Of a stretch of DNA of 64,000 nt, positions 1 to 12,206 are shown one piece after another (the first letter of the stretch is position 1; the number at the start of each line of letters is the position of its first letter). The notes beneath the pieces were generated by a model, which was given only the letters and a program-made list of their open reading frames with translations, ran no database searches and was not told the origin of the DNA. The stretch covers positions 63,048 to 127,047 of the forward strand of contig NMRB01000964.1 in the NCBI GenBank assembly GCA_002633025.1. Reading direction: 5' to 3'. A program made the position numbers and the translations under genes. Source of the stretch: Notospermus geniculatus. Its lineage: Eukaryota > Nemertea > Pilidiophora > Heteronemertea > Lineidae.

Positions 1-993
1 CTGCCAAAGTGCGACAGGTCGATTAAAGTACAAACGCCTGATTATTCTTCAAAGGCATCTCCAGACACCATATACATGTACCGAAAGTACATCCTACATC
101 CTGTGTAGGTGTCGCTGTTATGCAACCGTGAGGAGCGGAGGAAGGAAATCCAATTGTTTCAGTATGGCGAGCACTGCTAGGTCAGTATAATGCGTGTCGT
201 TTACCTATGGGCCTACACAGGGTCGTAAGCCTGTCCACCCGATCATGCCACTGTGGCGCGGCAGCTACCATATCTTGATGTTCAGACACCTGGAAAACTG
301 CTCATTGGGCACAGCGTGTTACATGTACTTGCATCTCACAAAAGTTCGAACGTTACCTACATGTATGTCTAAGATGATAACCTAATTTTCTGTTTAGTAA
401 TCAAGGGAATATACATGTACGAAGTCAGAAAAAATGTGCAGTACATCATAACATAGTATCACGAAATTAAGTATTGGTTGCGAATTAATGCAAGGCATAT
501 GCCAATTATGCTTTTTCTGTTTAGTTTTTCTCCAAAATTTAATTCTACATTTTTGCATCAATAAGCGACGCTTTCGAACCATTTAGTAGCATCTATGGTG
601 GTGTGATACATTTCAAATGCCAAGACAAACGGCGAATGAGCATACGGAAACCTGCTTTCTTATATATCACGTCATTTGTTTCAGAAAACGACTTGGCGTC
701 TCTCCACGTGTAGGTGGTAACGTGTCTGATCGGTGACAGGATGACATACTTTCCAACATTTATTGCACGTAAACCTCCCCTTTGCCCATTTCAAAGATTT
801 AGTATCCAATAAATTTCACGATAAATTCATAGAGGAACACGTAATAGTTGATTTCAATACAATACATTCGGATATCAGAAATGCACATTGAGAGGCTATC
901 GTATATTTTGGAATATTGTTTATATAGAGAAATACTAAAACTGCAGTTCTTACTGAAATTCTTTCATCGCGAACTGCACATTAAGTCGTATCA
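1..993. other. Intergenic, no gene seen
   Basis: No coding exon, RNA gene or paired repeat recognised. The stretch holds four TACATGTA octamers (from about 73, 320, 358 and 412), an unusually dense group. Short open frames of about 60 codons have no recognisable motif. Confidence 0.5.
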
Positions 994-1477
994 TAAAGGA
1001 ATCAAACATAAAGGTTCAACTTACAAATTTAGCATTTTATAAATGTGGGCAGTATCCCTTTAAACGTCAACAGATTTGCATTCTGACTCTTCCATATGAT
1101 AGGCAAGACCCTTCTGCATGTTTAGTGCAAATTTTGTTGAACTCAGACTAGTTGATGATACAAAAGGAGTGAATTAATGAGAACTCCACGAACGATGAGA
1201 GCGCAGGGTCATCTGTGTACATTTGAATAGGCTAACATACATTTGCAAGTGGAACACTATTGTGCTGAAAACAGCTCTGTTATCCTCAGATGGAATTCAA
1301 GGCATCAAGTTGACAAACTCATTTACATGTACCCCACTACCATAAAAAAAGTTGAAGTCCCTGCCTATTACGTAAAGTCAAAATTCAGGCAGTGAGAGAC
1401 ATCTGGTGGCAACACATGAAGTGTATCCCTCAGTTACCTCATCGTTCGCAGTTAAACCTTTATGTTTGATTCCTTTA
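994..1477. mobile_element. TA-flanked MITE, AAAGGAATCAAAC family, copy 1
   Basis: The element starts TAAAGGAATCAAACATAAAG and ends with the reverse complement, so its terminal inverted repeats (TIRs) are about 23 bp. A TA target duplication fits both ends. A second, diverged copy lies at 14848-15294 and aligns along its whole length, including the passage about a 'caacagatttgcattctgac' motif. This copy carries TACATGTA at 1324 where the other has only TA. No coding capacity is seen, so it is a non-autonomous Tc1/mariner-type element by inference. Confidence 0.85.
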
Positions 1478-1960
1478 TGGTCATATCGCACATAAAAGCA
1501 CGAATAACCTCTGGCTGTTCCCACACACTTAGAATTGCTAACATGCTACTAAAGCCCTTAACGTTACATCGATACTGGTTGACGCTTGAAGAAGCTTGAC
1601 TTGAGATGGGCTCGTTGTATACAGAATTTCCTGTAGCAGGGAACGCTGTTTTAGTTTAACACTGCAGGAAGAACGAGGCAATTCAATTTACTGACAAGGC
1701 ATCATTGGAACAAAATCGAAGAAACGGACGAAAAAAGTACGACGGGAAAAAGAAGCCAGTTCTTTCATGAATATTAATCTATTTTGTTGATGCGAGTGGG
1801 ATGTCATAGGATTCACCCGTGTCATGAAATGAAATTGCATTTGTTGTTCATAAGGCATCGCCTGAGGGAAAGGCGACCTTCCTCTCATGAGAATATGCTA
1901 CATCAACAGAAGAGGTACTTGCAGGATAATAATAATTTTCGTTATTATCAGAGTCAACAT
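1478..1960. other. No gene seen
   Basis: Unique-looking AT-rich sequence between two MITEs. I see no exon, RNA gene or repeat in it. Confidence 0.4.
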
Positions 1961-2356
1961 TAGGGAGGTTTCGGAAATCTGACGAAAAACGAAGTACGAA
2001 ATACGAAATTGGACTTCATTTCCAGGACCTAATATATTTCTAAAGATGGTTGATACCACAAAATGTCCCTGCTGCCAGTGCGTCTTTTAGCATATCATGT
2101 AAGATCGCGAGAGTTATGATGCATCTTGAATTTATAAATTTCCACATCGTAGATACGAAGTGGAAACGAAAGATAAATTTCAAAGTTTAATATACACCAT
2201 AACTCCATCGGTCTAACGTCATACGCTAAACGACGCTCTTGCAACAGGCGATATTTCTGGTACCAACGATCTCCTGAAATATATTACATCATGGAAATGA
2301 AGTCCAATTTCGTATTTCGTAATTCGTGTTTCGTCAGGTTTGCGAAACCTCCCTAA
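1961..2356. mobile_element. TAGGGAGGTTTCG MITE, copy 1
   Basis: TIRs of about 65 bp start TAGGGAGGTTTCG and contain repeated CGAAGTACGAAATACG-like words. The target duplication is TA. Full-length relatives lie at 6597-7009 and 8759-9139, and a short relative with the same termini but a different interior at 12243-12395. At 2222 this copy has TAC where both relatives have TACATGTAC. No transposase; mobilisation in trans is inferred. Confidence 0.9.
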
Positions 2357-3655
2357 TGTCATACGGCTACTTCGAAGTACATGTAACAAAATGAATCCCC
2401 TGACCACATGTGAGTTGTTGCTAACTACATATCTTGATTCTTTGGTCAAGAAATGGACAGCGAGTAGAAGCAAATAGCCAATTATTTTGATGATTTTCAC
2501 AGCGCGACGAAGCCGTTTTGTTGTGGAACAGACAGTAGCGCCGAAGGAGTGGAGCGGCAAATGTAGGAACCAGCATAGGCACTAATACGCATGCTCCGTT
2601 CTCTCCAAGTGCATGAAACGCCGCAGGGTTATTTTTAGAATGGGAAAGCCCTCGATCATCTGGAAAATTCCGAGGATTCCCACAACGTGATCCGACTGCT
2701 TCTAAATCGGTCACACGGGGAATCCCCATGACTTGCGCTGTTTTAACAACAAACTTCATCGAAATTCATACTTTATCGTTTTTGTATGAAGCCAGGAAAC
2801 GAACTTGACCTGTCTTTTGCACATATCTACAAACCCTGCAGGTTTTGCGGTGATACATGTCTTAAAGCCGTACTCTATTGAATTCAGAAAGTGCTTACGT
2901 CCTCCGACGTAGTGTAGTGTAAAATGTACTAATGGTCTATGTGGATACATTAGAGCTCTGCCTGCTGTTTTTTCGATGCCGTGTTGAAAACTAAGCATTG
3001 GTTTTTTGAAGTACGTATCATGCAAGCATTTTGGGGACCTTCACGAGGCTATGAGACCTCTACCTGCAGTCTCCTATCACTTTGAAAATACCGTAAATTC
3101 AATACTGTGAGGCTTTAATTCTTGAGTTATTCCCCTGAAACCACCAGATTGGATGGAGAGAGATTCAGAGATCCAGAGAATTCCAGTAAAACCAAGGAAG
3201 TAGGAGATAAGGTATGACATTTCGTGATAGCCGATAAAACACTGCACACTCAGGTACAACTGCACTGAACGTTGATGTGACAGGAAGGCCAATAAGTGTC
3301 CCCGTTCACCGAGACCTCATTTCAGTCTACCGGAAGCCAGCCTTTGTGCCGCTATTTCATCACGACACCTCCTGGAGTAATCTCCAGGACTTCACTATCA
3401 AGAAATAAGATCTGGGGCCGTGAAACTGTCAACGTATCATGGACGAATGATTATTGACCACACAATAAACACAGTATGGCAGGGGGTTATTTGCTTGGTG
3501 ATGGAGTGCCATTTCGATGAGACAAGTCTCTACCAATGAAATGCCGATAAAAGCAGTAGAGTTATGTTCCCGGGATGATGGCGACAATACTGGAATGCGG
3601 GCAAGGACAGCTTGGTGTGTTACCACTTAGATGTTGCTATTGATGTCAAGTACGA
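2357..3655. other. No gene seen
   Basis: About 1.3 kb without a recognisable exon or repeat. The minus-strand frames here (71 to 113 codons) show no domain and overlap each other, so I treat them as chance. Confidence 0.4.
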
Positions 3656-3830
3656 CAGGCGCGGATCCAAGGGGGGACGCACCCGGCGCACGTTCCCCTT
3701 TCGGCCAATAAATTTGTAAAATTGACCGTGAAATTGTGAAATTTGGAGCAAATCATTGAAATTCACCGGCAATTTCAATGTTTCTAGCACAGTGCGCCCC
3801 TTCTTTTCCGAAATTGTGGATCCGCCCCTG
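3656..3830. mobile_element. CAGGxGCGGATCC MITE
   Basis: The 175 bp element begins CAGGCGCGGATCCA and ends TGGATCCGCCCCTG. It is flanked by a direct repeat TACGA (3651-3655 and 3831-3835). CAGGGGCGGATCC-type ends recall hAT-like MITEs, but the visible duplication is 5 bp, not the 8 bp typical of hAT, so the superfamily is open. Confidence 0.7.
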
Positions 3831-3993
3831 TACGAGGGAGGACGACCACTAGCCAAGAGGGAAAGGAGCCGAAGAGTTGTTTCTTTTTTATTTATTTTTT
3901 TATTTACTTTTTATTTTTCACCAAGGGAAATCATCTTGAAGCCAGAAAAGGTTATTTCTCTACAAACTACGAAGTTATAACCAAGAGGGAGAA

Positions 3994-4075
3994 ATGATAT
4001 AACACAAAGGTCGTCTCTGAATTTTGCAAATTTTCGACCCCAATCGGAGTCTTCCTCAGGCACTTTCTAGAAGAT
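3994..4075. repeat. Half copy of the 54.5 kb foldback element
   Basis: This stretch matches one arm of the inverted-repeat element at 54497-54840 (words gtcgtctc, gcaaattttcgac, cttcctcaggcactttct). The opposite arm was not found nearby, so it is a solo arm or truncated copy. Confidence 0.65.
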
Positions 4076-4498
4076 CCAAGGAGTGAAGGAGCTGGATCCT
4101 AAAGGTATAGAAGTTATATTAGAGAAACCCTGAAAAAATAGGTGTGAGAGACTCAGGGTGAATAAAGGAATCGAATAGAAACAAGGCCCCCTTGTGAGGA
4201 GCTGGAGTTAATTACAAAGAGAAGACAAGAGGTAGAAATAATACCGATTCTTTGAGAAGTCTTTGTCTATATATGGCCAATAACGGCATCGAGAGAGGAA
4301 AAAATCATTCCTTTGTAATTCTTACAATGGAAGTGAGAGCAGAGTGCATTTAGGATCTCTCTTCTACCCCAAGCCTGAAAAAAAACATCTCCCTACCGAT
4401 CAACACATCTTCAACCCTTCTGATGTATCAGATTATACAAAAAGACCATTATGTCATGGGGTGACTTATCAGTATGTATACACTCTACTGCCTGAGTC
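4076..4498. other. No gene seen
   Basis: Unique-looking sequence between the solo foldback arm and the TACAGGGTG element. I see no exon, RNA gene or repeat. Confidence 0.4.
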
Positions 4499-4901
4499 TA
4501 CAGGGTGTTTCAAAAAAAGTTGTCATCTCTAAAATATCTCCTAGAACCTAAACCCATGAATATTTTTGGCTCAGATTTGGTTTGTAGATAGGTCAGGATG
4601 TATGGAGGTGCTGGAGAAATTTTGGCTCTGACCGCTTCATGCGTGGATGAATAAGAGACCTCGGACTACAGGTGCAAAATGCAAAAAAGCAATGAAACAT
4701 TTCATTTGTTGCGTAGGCTACAGAATTTGCCAGGATTACTGGAATCTACCTACCACATGGCCATTCAGAAGGGTTTGCAGAGTTCCCTTCAGCCCAATCA
4801 TTGAAACGTCCTCAGTGCACTTACATCATCATGGTCCTTTTGTTGTTTGGAGGACACCTGCATTTCGGACCCTTTTACTTTTGGGGTCACTGTTCCGTCA
4901 T

Positions 4902-4992
4902 AACAAGACACCATCATACAAACATTACATAAACATTATGAGTGTGTCTACACCTAGCAGCTTACAAAATGTTTGTATGATGGTGTCTTGTT
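4902..4992. repeat. 25 bp inverted repeat hairpin
   Basis: A 25-base arm at 4902-4926 (starting aacaagacaccatc) is repeated as a perfect reverse complement at 4968-4992, with a 41-base loop. It lies inside the TACAGGGTG element and may be a small MITE of its own. Confidence 0.8.
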
Positions 4993-5018
4993 CTACACAA
5001 TAATTTTGGCATAACCGG

Positions 5019-5289
5019 GTCCGCGCTTCGGTGGTTCAGCAGCTATCTCTCAAATCGAACGCAGTCAGTTCGCATAGACCAACATCAATCCAAAGGGAGA
5101 CTTGTCAGTAACGGCGTCCCCCAAGGTTCGGTTTTAGGACCTTTGTTGTTCAACGCATACACGCTTCCTGTCAAAGCTGTCATTGGCAAATACTCTTTGT
5201 GTTATCATAGATATGCCGATGACCTTCAACTATATGTTTTTTACGACCCTGACGTGCCTGGTGAACGTGATAGTGCGCTGGGTAGACTT
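5019..5289 (+). pseudogene. LINE reverse transcriptase fragment
   Basis: One open frame of about 90 codons encodes the core of a non-LTR retrotransposon reverse transcriptase. Visible motifs are an RT region ending GVPQGSVLGPLLF and, about 30 residues later, the catalytic YADD box followed by LQLY. YADD carries two of the metal-binding aspartates. The order and spacing fit Jockey/CR1-like LINE RTs. Endonuclease, earlier RT motifs and the C-terminus are absent. The fragment runs into the one-base assembly gap at 5290, so the 3' part may be missing from the assembly rather than the genome. A LINE 3' tail 2 kb downstream (7346-7473) could belong to the same insertion. The domain call is firm; the clade is not. 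Confidence 0.85.
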
Positions 5290-5290
5290 N
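5290..5290. other. Assembly gap (one N)
   Basis: A single unresolved base, probably a placeholder join of unknown length. The 2.1 kb duplicated segment starts at the very next base, and the LINE RT frame ends here. Confidence 0.9.
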
Positions 5291-6189
5291 AGCCAAAAAT
5301 ATTCATGGGTTTGGGTTCTAGGAGATATTTTAGAGATGACAACTTTTTTTGAAACACCCTGTAGATCTTAACATCCCACTCGCCTCCTCACGTGAGAAAG
5401 TAATAAACATCAAACACAGTCAGCAATATGAGAATATTTTAAACATTAGTGTAAAGCATCACAGCCTCCGAGCGAATGAACATACCCTTTGAAAATGTTT
5501 AGTACTCAAAGCAGTCTGTGATGCCACACACATAAAAGGAAACAAGGCTTTGCGAAATACCACTTGTACGTATTTAGTCTATATTTGGCACGGATTGGTT
5601 ACATATCTCTTTACATAGAGGAAACCATTAAGGTAAATATGTTTAAGTCTGGCAGTAACGGATCATGTTGCAAGTAATACCAAAGAAATGATTGTACCAT
5701 TACTCGAAATTAAAATTTTATTTGCGATGTTTACGATGCAGGGATGTTCCAAACGTTATCATTCAGTAATTGCTCTATAACAAATTAAACTGCTAATATA
5801 ATGAATATTGCCCACTTAGTAAATTACTTAATTTTGCGGAAAGTTGGTCATAACTACAGGAAGCCATCCTTGAGAGTTGCTGTAGACCATCAATATCAAT
5901 AACACGAGCAATAAGGCCATGGCCCAACTTAAGAGATATTGGACAGACAGTCACTTATCTGACGGCGGTAAGCGCTGACTGCTTAGTTGAAATGACCATT
6001 AGGGATAACTCTTCCGATTGAAGTATCGTCGTGTTGAAGAATAGGCCAGAGTTGCCCCCGCTCCCCCAACAGTACAGAAGACCGTCGTGAGGTAAGGCCA
6101 GCAAGGCTTCCATACAATTTTCTATCAAGCAGGTGTACATTTTGTCCGGTTGTAGAAATATGGACAAATAATAGTAACGGGTTTCTAAG

Positions 6190-6296
6190 GTGAAAGACGT
6201 AGCTTCCTACCGGACTCGAACCCACGGACCCTCGCATAAGGCATCAATCGCCAGCACTCAGGGAAAGCACACCGTAACCGCTAGGCCAAATCTCCA
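6190..6296 (-). mobile_element. tRNA-derived SINE head (class II-like)
   Basis: Read on the minus strand, a box A-like TGGCCTAGCGGTTACGG (6272-6288) is followed about 50 bases later by a box B-like GGTTCGAGTCC (6212-6223). The wide spacing recalls tRNA-Leu or tRNA-Ser, which have a long variable arm. Acceptor and T stems do not pair well, so this is a SINE or pseudo-tRNA rather than a working tRNA. Its body repeats directly at 6451-6550, and all of it is duplicated at 8373-8480 and 8614-8715. Confidence 0.65.
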
Positions 6297-6450
6297 CCTT
6301 CAAAAAAGATGGTTCAATGACCTATGTTAAAGCTGACGTGAACGAACGAAACGAGGCGTCCATCAGTACCCTGCGAGTAGTGCAAACAATCTCCGAACCC
6401 AAACAGTTTTATGTTATACAAGGGGTCACAAATACTGGAGATACAATTAA

Positions 6451-6550
6451 AGGACAAATAATAGTAACGGGTTTCTAAGGTGAAAGATGTAGCTTCCTAC
6501 CAGACTCGAACCCACGGACCCTCGCATAAGGCATCAATCGCCAACACTCA
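6451..6550 (-). repeat. Direct repeat of SINE body
   Basis: About 100 bases repeat 6162-6260 at a 289 bp spacing, including the box B-like region but not box A. It is a truncated second SINE copy or a local duplication. The tandem-duplicate equivalent is at 8614-8715. Confidence 0.75.
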
Positions 6551-6596
6551 GTGTAGAAATATGCATTGGTTGTCACTGGTAGGCTACAGAAAACAA

Positions 6597-7009
6597 TAGG
6601 GAGGTTTCGCAAACCTGACGAAAAACGAACTACGAACTACGAAATTCCCGGACGAAATTCAACTTCATTTCCATTGACCTTATCTATTTCTGGAGATGGT
6701 TGCTACCACAAATGTCCCTGCTGCCAGTGCGTCTTTTAGCATATCATGTAAGACCGAAAGAGTTATGATGTATCTTGAATTTTTAAATTTCCACCTCGTA
6801 TCTACGAAGTGGAAACGAAAGATAAATTTCAAAGTTTAATATACACCGTACTCTATCGGTCTAACGTCATACATGTACGCTAAAAGACGCTCTTGCAGCA
6901 GGCGATATTTGTGGAACCAACCATCTCCTGAAATCCATTACGTCATGGAAATGAAGTCAAATTTCGTATTTCGTACTTCGTTTTTCGTCAGATTTGCGAC
7001 ATCTCCCTA
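6597..7009. mobile_element. TAGGGAGGTTTCG MITE, copy 2
   Basis: It has the same termini and interior as 1961-2356, with a TA target duplication. It carries TACATGTA at 6870, absent from the 1961 copy. It lies inside tandem duplication copy 1. Confidence 0.9.
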
Positions 7010-7345
7010 ATATCTGATGCATTATACGAATATCCCGTACATCCATATACAGTGGTGCTGCCTCGAGCTTCTATAGTAGGTACACCGACAACGACGTTTC
7101 TTTCATGTGGAAAGCTTATCAAACATGTGAATAAAGATAATCGTATTGGATTGATTTCAATCACGTCTGTTTTCACAAATGTATCACTTTACGGGTGGAA
7201 GCTCTGCAAGGTTTCCGTACAAATGGCATGTAAGCAAATAAAGATCAATATTTTTCGATTGGTTAATGCCCGGTAACGCAAAACCTTTCCGCAAATCCAC
7301 AAAACAAATTAAACCAAAGTGTCCTCTATGTACCGAGCAAACCTC

Positions 7346-7473
7346 TCTTTTGCACTATGTTTTATTGCCTTGTTTTTCATATTGTTTTAGCTATTGTGAA
7401 GCGCAGCGATATACTTATTAGCTGCGCTATATAAATACCTTTTTATTATTATTATTATTATTATTAAAATCTG
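7346..7473 (+). mobile_element. LINE 3' tail with stem-loop and (TTA)n
   Basis: The stretch has an AGCGCAGC...GCTGCGCT stem-loop (7400-7428), then 'tataaatacc' and a (TTA)n run (7443-7466). This layout is typical of 3' ends of CR1/L2-like LINEs, where the hairpin and short repeats are recognised by the element's own RT. It lies exactly between the two tandem copies, so the duplication's left breakpoint was probably within a LINE. Confidence 0.75.
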
Positions 7474-9475
7474 AGCCAAAAATATTCATGGGTTTGGGTT
7501 CTAGGAGATATTTTAGAGATGACAACTTTTTTTGAAACACCCTGTAGATCTTAACATCCCACTCGCCTCCTCACGTGAGAAAGTAATAAACATCAAACAC
7601 AGTCAGCAATATGAGAATATTTTAAACATTAGTGTAAAGCATCACAGCCTCCGAGCGAATGAACATACCCTTTGAAAATGTTTAGTACTCAAAGCAGTCT
7701 GTGATGCGCCACACATAAAAGGAAACAAGGCTTTGCGAAATACCACTTGTACGTATTTAGTCTATATTTGGCACGGATTGGTTACATATCTCTTTACGTA
7801 GAGGAAACCATTAAGGTAAATATGTTTAAGTCTGGCAGTAACGGATCATGTTGCAAGTAATACCAAAGAAATGATTGTACCATTACTCGAAATTAAAATT
7901 TTATTTGCGATGTTTACGATGCAGGGATGTTCCAAACGTTATCATTCTGTAATTGCTCTATACCAAATTAAACTGCTAATATAATGAATATTGCCCACTT
8001 AGTAAATTACATGTACTTAATTTTGCGGTTGGTCATAACTACAGGAAGCCATCCTTGAGAGTTGCTGTAGACCATCGATATCAATAACACGAGCAATAAG
8101 GCCATGGCCCAACTGAAGAGATATTGGACAGACAGTCACTTATCTGACGGCGGTAAGCGCTGACTGCTTAGTTGAAATGACCATTAGGGATAACTCTTCC
8201 GATTGAAGTATCGTCGTGTTGAAGAATAGGCCAGAGTTGCCCCCGCTCCCACAACAGTACAGAAGACCGTCGTGAGGTAAGGCCAGCAAGGCTTCCATAC
8301 AATTTTCTATCAAGCAGGTGTACATTTTGTCCGGTTTTAGAAATATGGACAAAAAATAGTAACGGATTTCTAAGGTGAAAGACGTAGCTTCCTACCGGAC
8401 TCGAACCCACGGACCCTCGCATTAGGCATCAATCGCCAGCACTCAGGGAAAGCACACCGTAACCGCTAGGCCAAATCTCCACCTTCAAAAAAGATGGTTC
8501 AATGACCTATAAACGAGGCGTCCATCAGTACCCTGCGAGTAGTGCAAACAATCTCCGGACCCAAACAGTTTTATGTTATACAAGGGGTCACAAATACTGG
8601 AGATACAATTAAAGGACAAATAATAGTAGCGGGTTTCTTAGGTGAAAGACGTAGCTTCCTACCAGACTCGAACCCACGGACTCTCGCATAAGGCATCAAT
8701 CGCCAACACTCAGTGTGGAAATATGCATTGGTTGTCACTGGTAGGCTACAGAAAACAATAGGGAGGTTTCGCAAATCTGACGAAAAATCCAACTTATTTC
8801 CATGACCTAATCTATTTCTGGAGATGGTTGGTACCACAAAATGTCCCTGCTGCCACTGCGTCTTTTAGCATGTCATGTAAGACCGAAAGAGTTATGGTGT
8901 ATCTCGAATTTTTAAATTTCCACTTCGTACCTACGAAGTGGAAACGAAAGATAAATTTCAAAGTTTAATATACACCGTAACTCTATCGGTCTAACGTCAT
9001 ACATGTACGCTAAAAGACGCTCTTGCAGCAGGCGATATTTGTGGAACCAACCATCTCCTGAAATACATTACGTCATGGAAATGAAGTCCAATTTCGTATT
9101 TCGTACTTCGTTTTTCGTCAGATTTGCGAAATCTCCCTAATATCTGATGCAGTATACGAGTATCTCATGCATCGATATACAGTGGTGGTGCCTCGAGCTT
9201 GCATAGTAGGTACGCCGACAACGATGTTTCTTTCATGTGGAAAGCTTATCAAACATGTGAATAAAGATAATCGTATTGGATTGATTTCAATCACGTCTGT
9301 TTTCACAAATGTATCACTTTACGGGTGGAAGCTCTGCAAGGTTTCCGTGCAAATGGCATGTAAGCAAATAAAGATCAATAGTTTTCGATTGGTTAATGCC
9401 CGGTAACGCAAAACCTTTCCGCAAATCCACAAAACAAATTAAACCAAAGTGTCCTCTATGTACCGAGCAAACCTC
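7474..9475. repeat. Tandem duplication, copy 2
   Basis: This is a direct repeat of 5291-7345. Both copies end at the same words (ccgagcaaacctc) and then diverge. The inferred unit is 7346-9475, 2130 bp, if the LINE tail belongs to it. The SINE parts (8373-8480, 8614-8715) are present on the minus strand as in copy 1. Confidence 0.92.
8759..9139. mobile_element. TAGGGAGGTTTCG MITE, copy 3
   Basis: This is the duplicate of the MITE at 6597-7009, shortened in the left arm (the repeated ACGAACTACGAA words are deleted). It carries TACATGTA at 9000. Flanked by TA. Confidence 0.9.
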
Positions 9476-9852
9476 GCTGCTTTATACCTGCATTGATTAA
9501 AGGGGCAATATTAGATTTAATTGTCCAAATCAATTAGAACGTTGCTTCATTGATGACTGGCAGATTCCCACGCCTCCTGCATATTCAATTTCACGACCCA
9601 CCGCTACTTTTTAGTATGCTTTTGCACCAGGTTATCTGTCCCACAATTAATTCATTATGAAATGCGTTGGCATTAAACCGTTACTAACTCCCTTGGAATA
9701 TTCCGCAAATGGAAAATGCTTTAATTTTTCGTTCGTTTGATGTCCTGTTTCTCATCGTCCTCAGACTTTTCAATTATCACTGATTAGACCACGCTATTTT
9801 CAAACGTTAAAAGTGCATATTTTTTGGGCAAAATTCTCAATCCCACTATCCT

Positions 9853-10084
9853 ATCAAAGGGAGTAAGAAACAAAAAGTGGAAAATTAGAAGCGGGACATT
9901 TAGGCTTTTTTGGCGAATTTTCTCGAAGTGGGATAGAATTTTTTCCTATTTTGAAAAATTTTCTTAAAATGACATGACATTTTGTCTGATTTTTCGGGCG
10001 ATATTTCTCAAAATGGGAAAAAATTTCACCCCAATTTGAGAAATTGAAAAATTCGCACATTTCCCAATTCTTATTTTCCACATG
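9853..10084. mobile_element. CAAGGGAGTAAG MITE, diverged copy
   Basis: A palindromic AT-rich element starting CAAAGGGAGTAAGAAA with words gtggaaaat and 'tttctcaaaatgggaa'. It is related to the better preserved copies at 29947-30200 and 40647-40901. The right terminus has decayed. Confidence 0.75.
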
Positions 10085-10449
10085 GAATCACCACCACTGC
10101 TTTTTTACAGGTGTCAAGGCAAACAAAAAAGACATTTGTGCAACACATACATGTAGGGCATGGTTTCTGTTGTCATGAAGCTAAACCATCAACCAACAAC
10201 AGAACAAGAATTATTCCTAGATAATTCAACATCCTCTTTTTTACATGGGATCATATACCCTCTCTCTATCCAGTGAATTGCAGGCAAATCCCGCAGAGGA
10301 AGCCTGGGTAAACGTTAAAATACAAGAATACACTGGTACATTGTATTTGCACCTGTGGTTATCGCAATGCAAGGTGAACTTTACAGAAGATAACGCCACA
10401 TTTACCTCTCCGTTCATCAAATTTCAAAACAGCAGATCAGAGACTGCAT

Positions 10450-10984
10450 TAGGGACCATCTCAAAATTACTTCTATGCCAACAAAACTAAACCAATTTAG
10501 TATGGGGGAGGGGGGGGGCGAATTTTTGGGCAGTCCATTTAGTTATTAATTTGTTTGGCATCACTCATTTTTTTGCTTCTGGCTCTGATGACAAACAGCT
10601 CCTAAATGTCTCAAAGTTTGATTGACTGGCAGCATGTTCTGGGCCTCAGGGCCAACATCCTTTACCTCTGATTGATTCCTCCCTCAGTTTTTCAAGTTCA
10701 GTTGGTAGGCATTAAAAAAATTACAAGTTCTTGACAAAATAATTGGTGTTTTTCCTTGACTTCCTTTTTACAAATGTCACCCAAATGTGACTGGATACAG
10801 ACTTTTGTAGCCTCTGTGGAGGTGGATGTCAATGCTACATCATTTCCTCATTACATGCAGTGTAAAAGCATTGGTGATGCCGAAGTGTACCCCAATTTAG
10901 TTTTTTGAAGGGGGAGGGGGTTGAATGAAAAGCGAAATGGATTTCGTTTTGTTGGCATCAAAGTAATTTTGAGATGGTCCCTTA
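10450..10984. mobile_element. TAGGGACCATCTC DNA element
   Basis: TIRs of about 45 bp start TAGGGACCATCTCAAAATTA (left) and TAAGGGACCATCTC (right, reversed), followed by G-rich or C-rich runs. A TA target duplication is likely. The 535 bp interior has no recognisable transposase. Confidence 0.8.
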
Positions 10985-12197
10985 TCCGAGGAGATTTTCG
11001 ATGCAGTTAGCACTTATGCCAATTTCTCCCTAAATCCCACTTTGATTGTGTTTCCAAAGCGTTAGAAGCAAGCTGTTGCAAAAGGTTCAAATTACTAGTA
11101 TTTCAAATGCTTATAATGTACGATAGAAAACTCGTTTGTAAGTTTGGATTTCAGAGACATCCTACATGTAGATGCCTGGATCTGGATGTAAAGGTGAATG
11201 CAACATGCTGAGTGCAGCATTATTTCAACGTCAAATGACAAGCTAACGCCAGTGATTCAGTTTCAATTGGCTGTGGCAGTTTAAAAAGGACATTTAAGAC
11301 TTCAAATAGAAGTTACTCGGCATGAAGTCCCATCATACTCGCTGCGAGATGAGGATTGTCAGATGCACTTTACGGATTTATTTTTGAAATTACTTTACCT
11401 AACAGCAAAAAAACGTAGTTTGAATAGTTGACGATGCATCAAAGCAGAGAATGTTAATAGATTAGTCCCCATCCTATGGCAATCTGCTAGCGAAATCTCA
11501 AGTCGTGGATTGGGACGCAGATGGGCCTCTTTTCAAACTGAAAATTTTTCGAATGTAGAACTTGGGATCTTCCTTTCTATAACTTTCTTTCCAATTCTAG
11601 TTTCATGAGATGGTTATTACGGCACATTCCCGACGAAATGCGTAAGGTGACTCAGCAGAATCACGAAATGTTCGTGAAAAATGCAATCAACAAATGCCCT
11701 TCTTTACTACTTCCCGGATGGTGATGATTCCCGAGAGAGCTATTTGATACACTTTAACGTAATAACGGAATGCCTTATGATTTCCTTTGCAGTTACTTTC
11801 TCCAAATATGACGGAGTGAAAGCGATTTAAGGTCAACAGGGTATCATAATGACCATCTTGTCTCTCGTGTTAATTTCTTTTTATGGACCTCGGTTAGCTT
11901 TCATTATGCAAGCGAAAAAAATTAGTGGCATCGGAGAGTATTCGTTTACGATGCATCAGTGACATCACTCGTCAGAGGCGATATCGTTCTGTTTACAACC
12001 AAAAAATGGTGTTGAACTGAGAGCTGAGCTTTATGGCTTAACAACAGCAATCCCAGCCGGCTGATATAAGGTGACGCATAAACATAACGAATCAAGCTTA
12101 ACCTATTGTGACTGCCTGACAAAACAACCAGCCTTCGCGAGCTAACATGATACCTTCGTCATTGCTGTGTCGCTGGTATTCGCAACCGATCAGCAAT
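10985..12197. other. No gene seen
   Basis: About 1.2 kb of unique-looking sequence. I see no exon-like frame, RNA gene or terminal repeat pair in it. Confidence 0.4.
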
Positions 12198-12206
12198 GCT
12201 AAATAT

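Larger units (their letters stand above)
4499..5363. mobile_element. TACAGGGTGTTTC DNA element, interrupted
   Basis: The left end (TACAGGGTGTTTC at 4499) and right end (reverse complement ending at 5363) pair over about 75 bp, with TA at both ends. Inside are a hairpin (4902-4992), a LINE RT fragment and the one-base gap at 5290. The right end recurs at 7474-7546 after a LINE tail. The likely history is a LINE insertion into this element followed by tandem duplication of its right part. No transposase is seen. Confidence 0.75.
5291..7345. repeat. Tandem duplication, copy 1
   Basis: This segment recurs at 7474-9475 with high identity. Differences include a 24-base block near 6328 missing in copy 2, a shortened MITE arm in copy 2, and TACATGTA gained in copy 2 at 8008. 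It contains a pair of tRNA-like SINE segments and a TAGGGAGG MITE. No gene is evident in it. Confidence 0.92.

Noticed and set aside
7443-7466. Stand-alone (TTA)n microsatellite
   Set aside because: It follows a LINE-type stem-loop directly and is better read as the LINE 3' tail.
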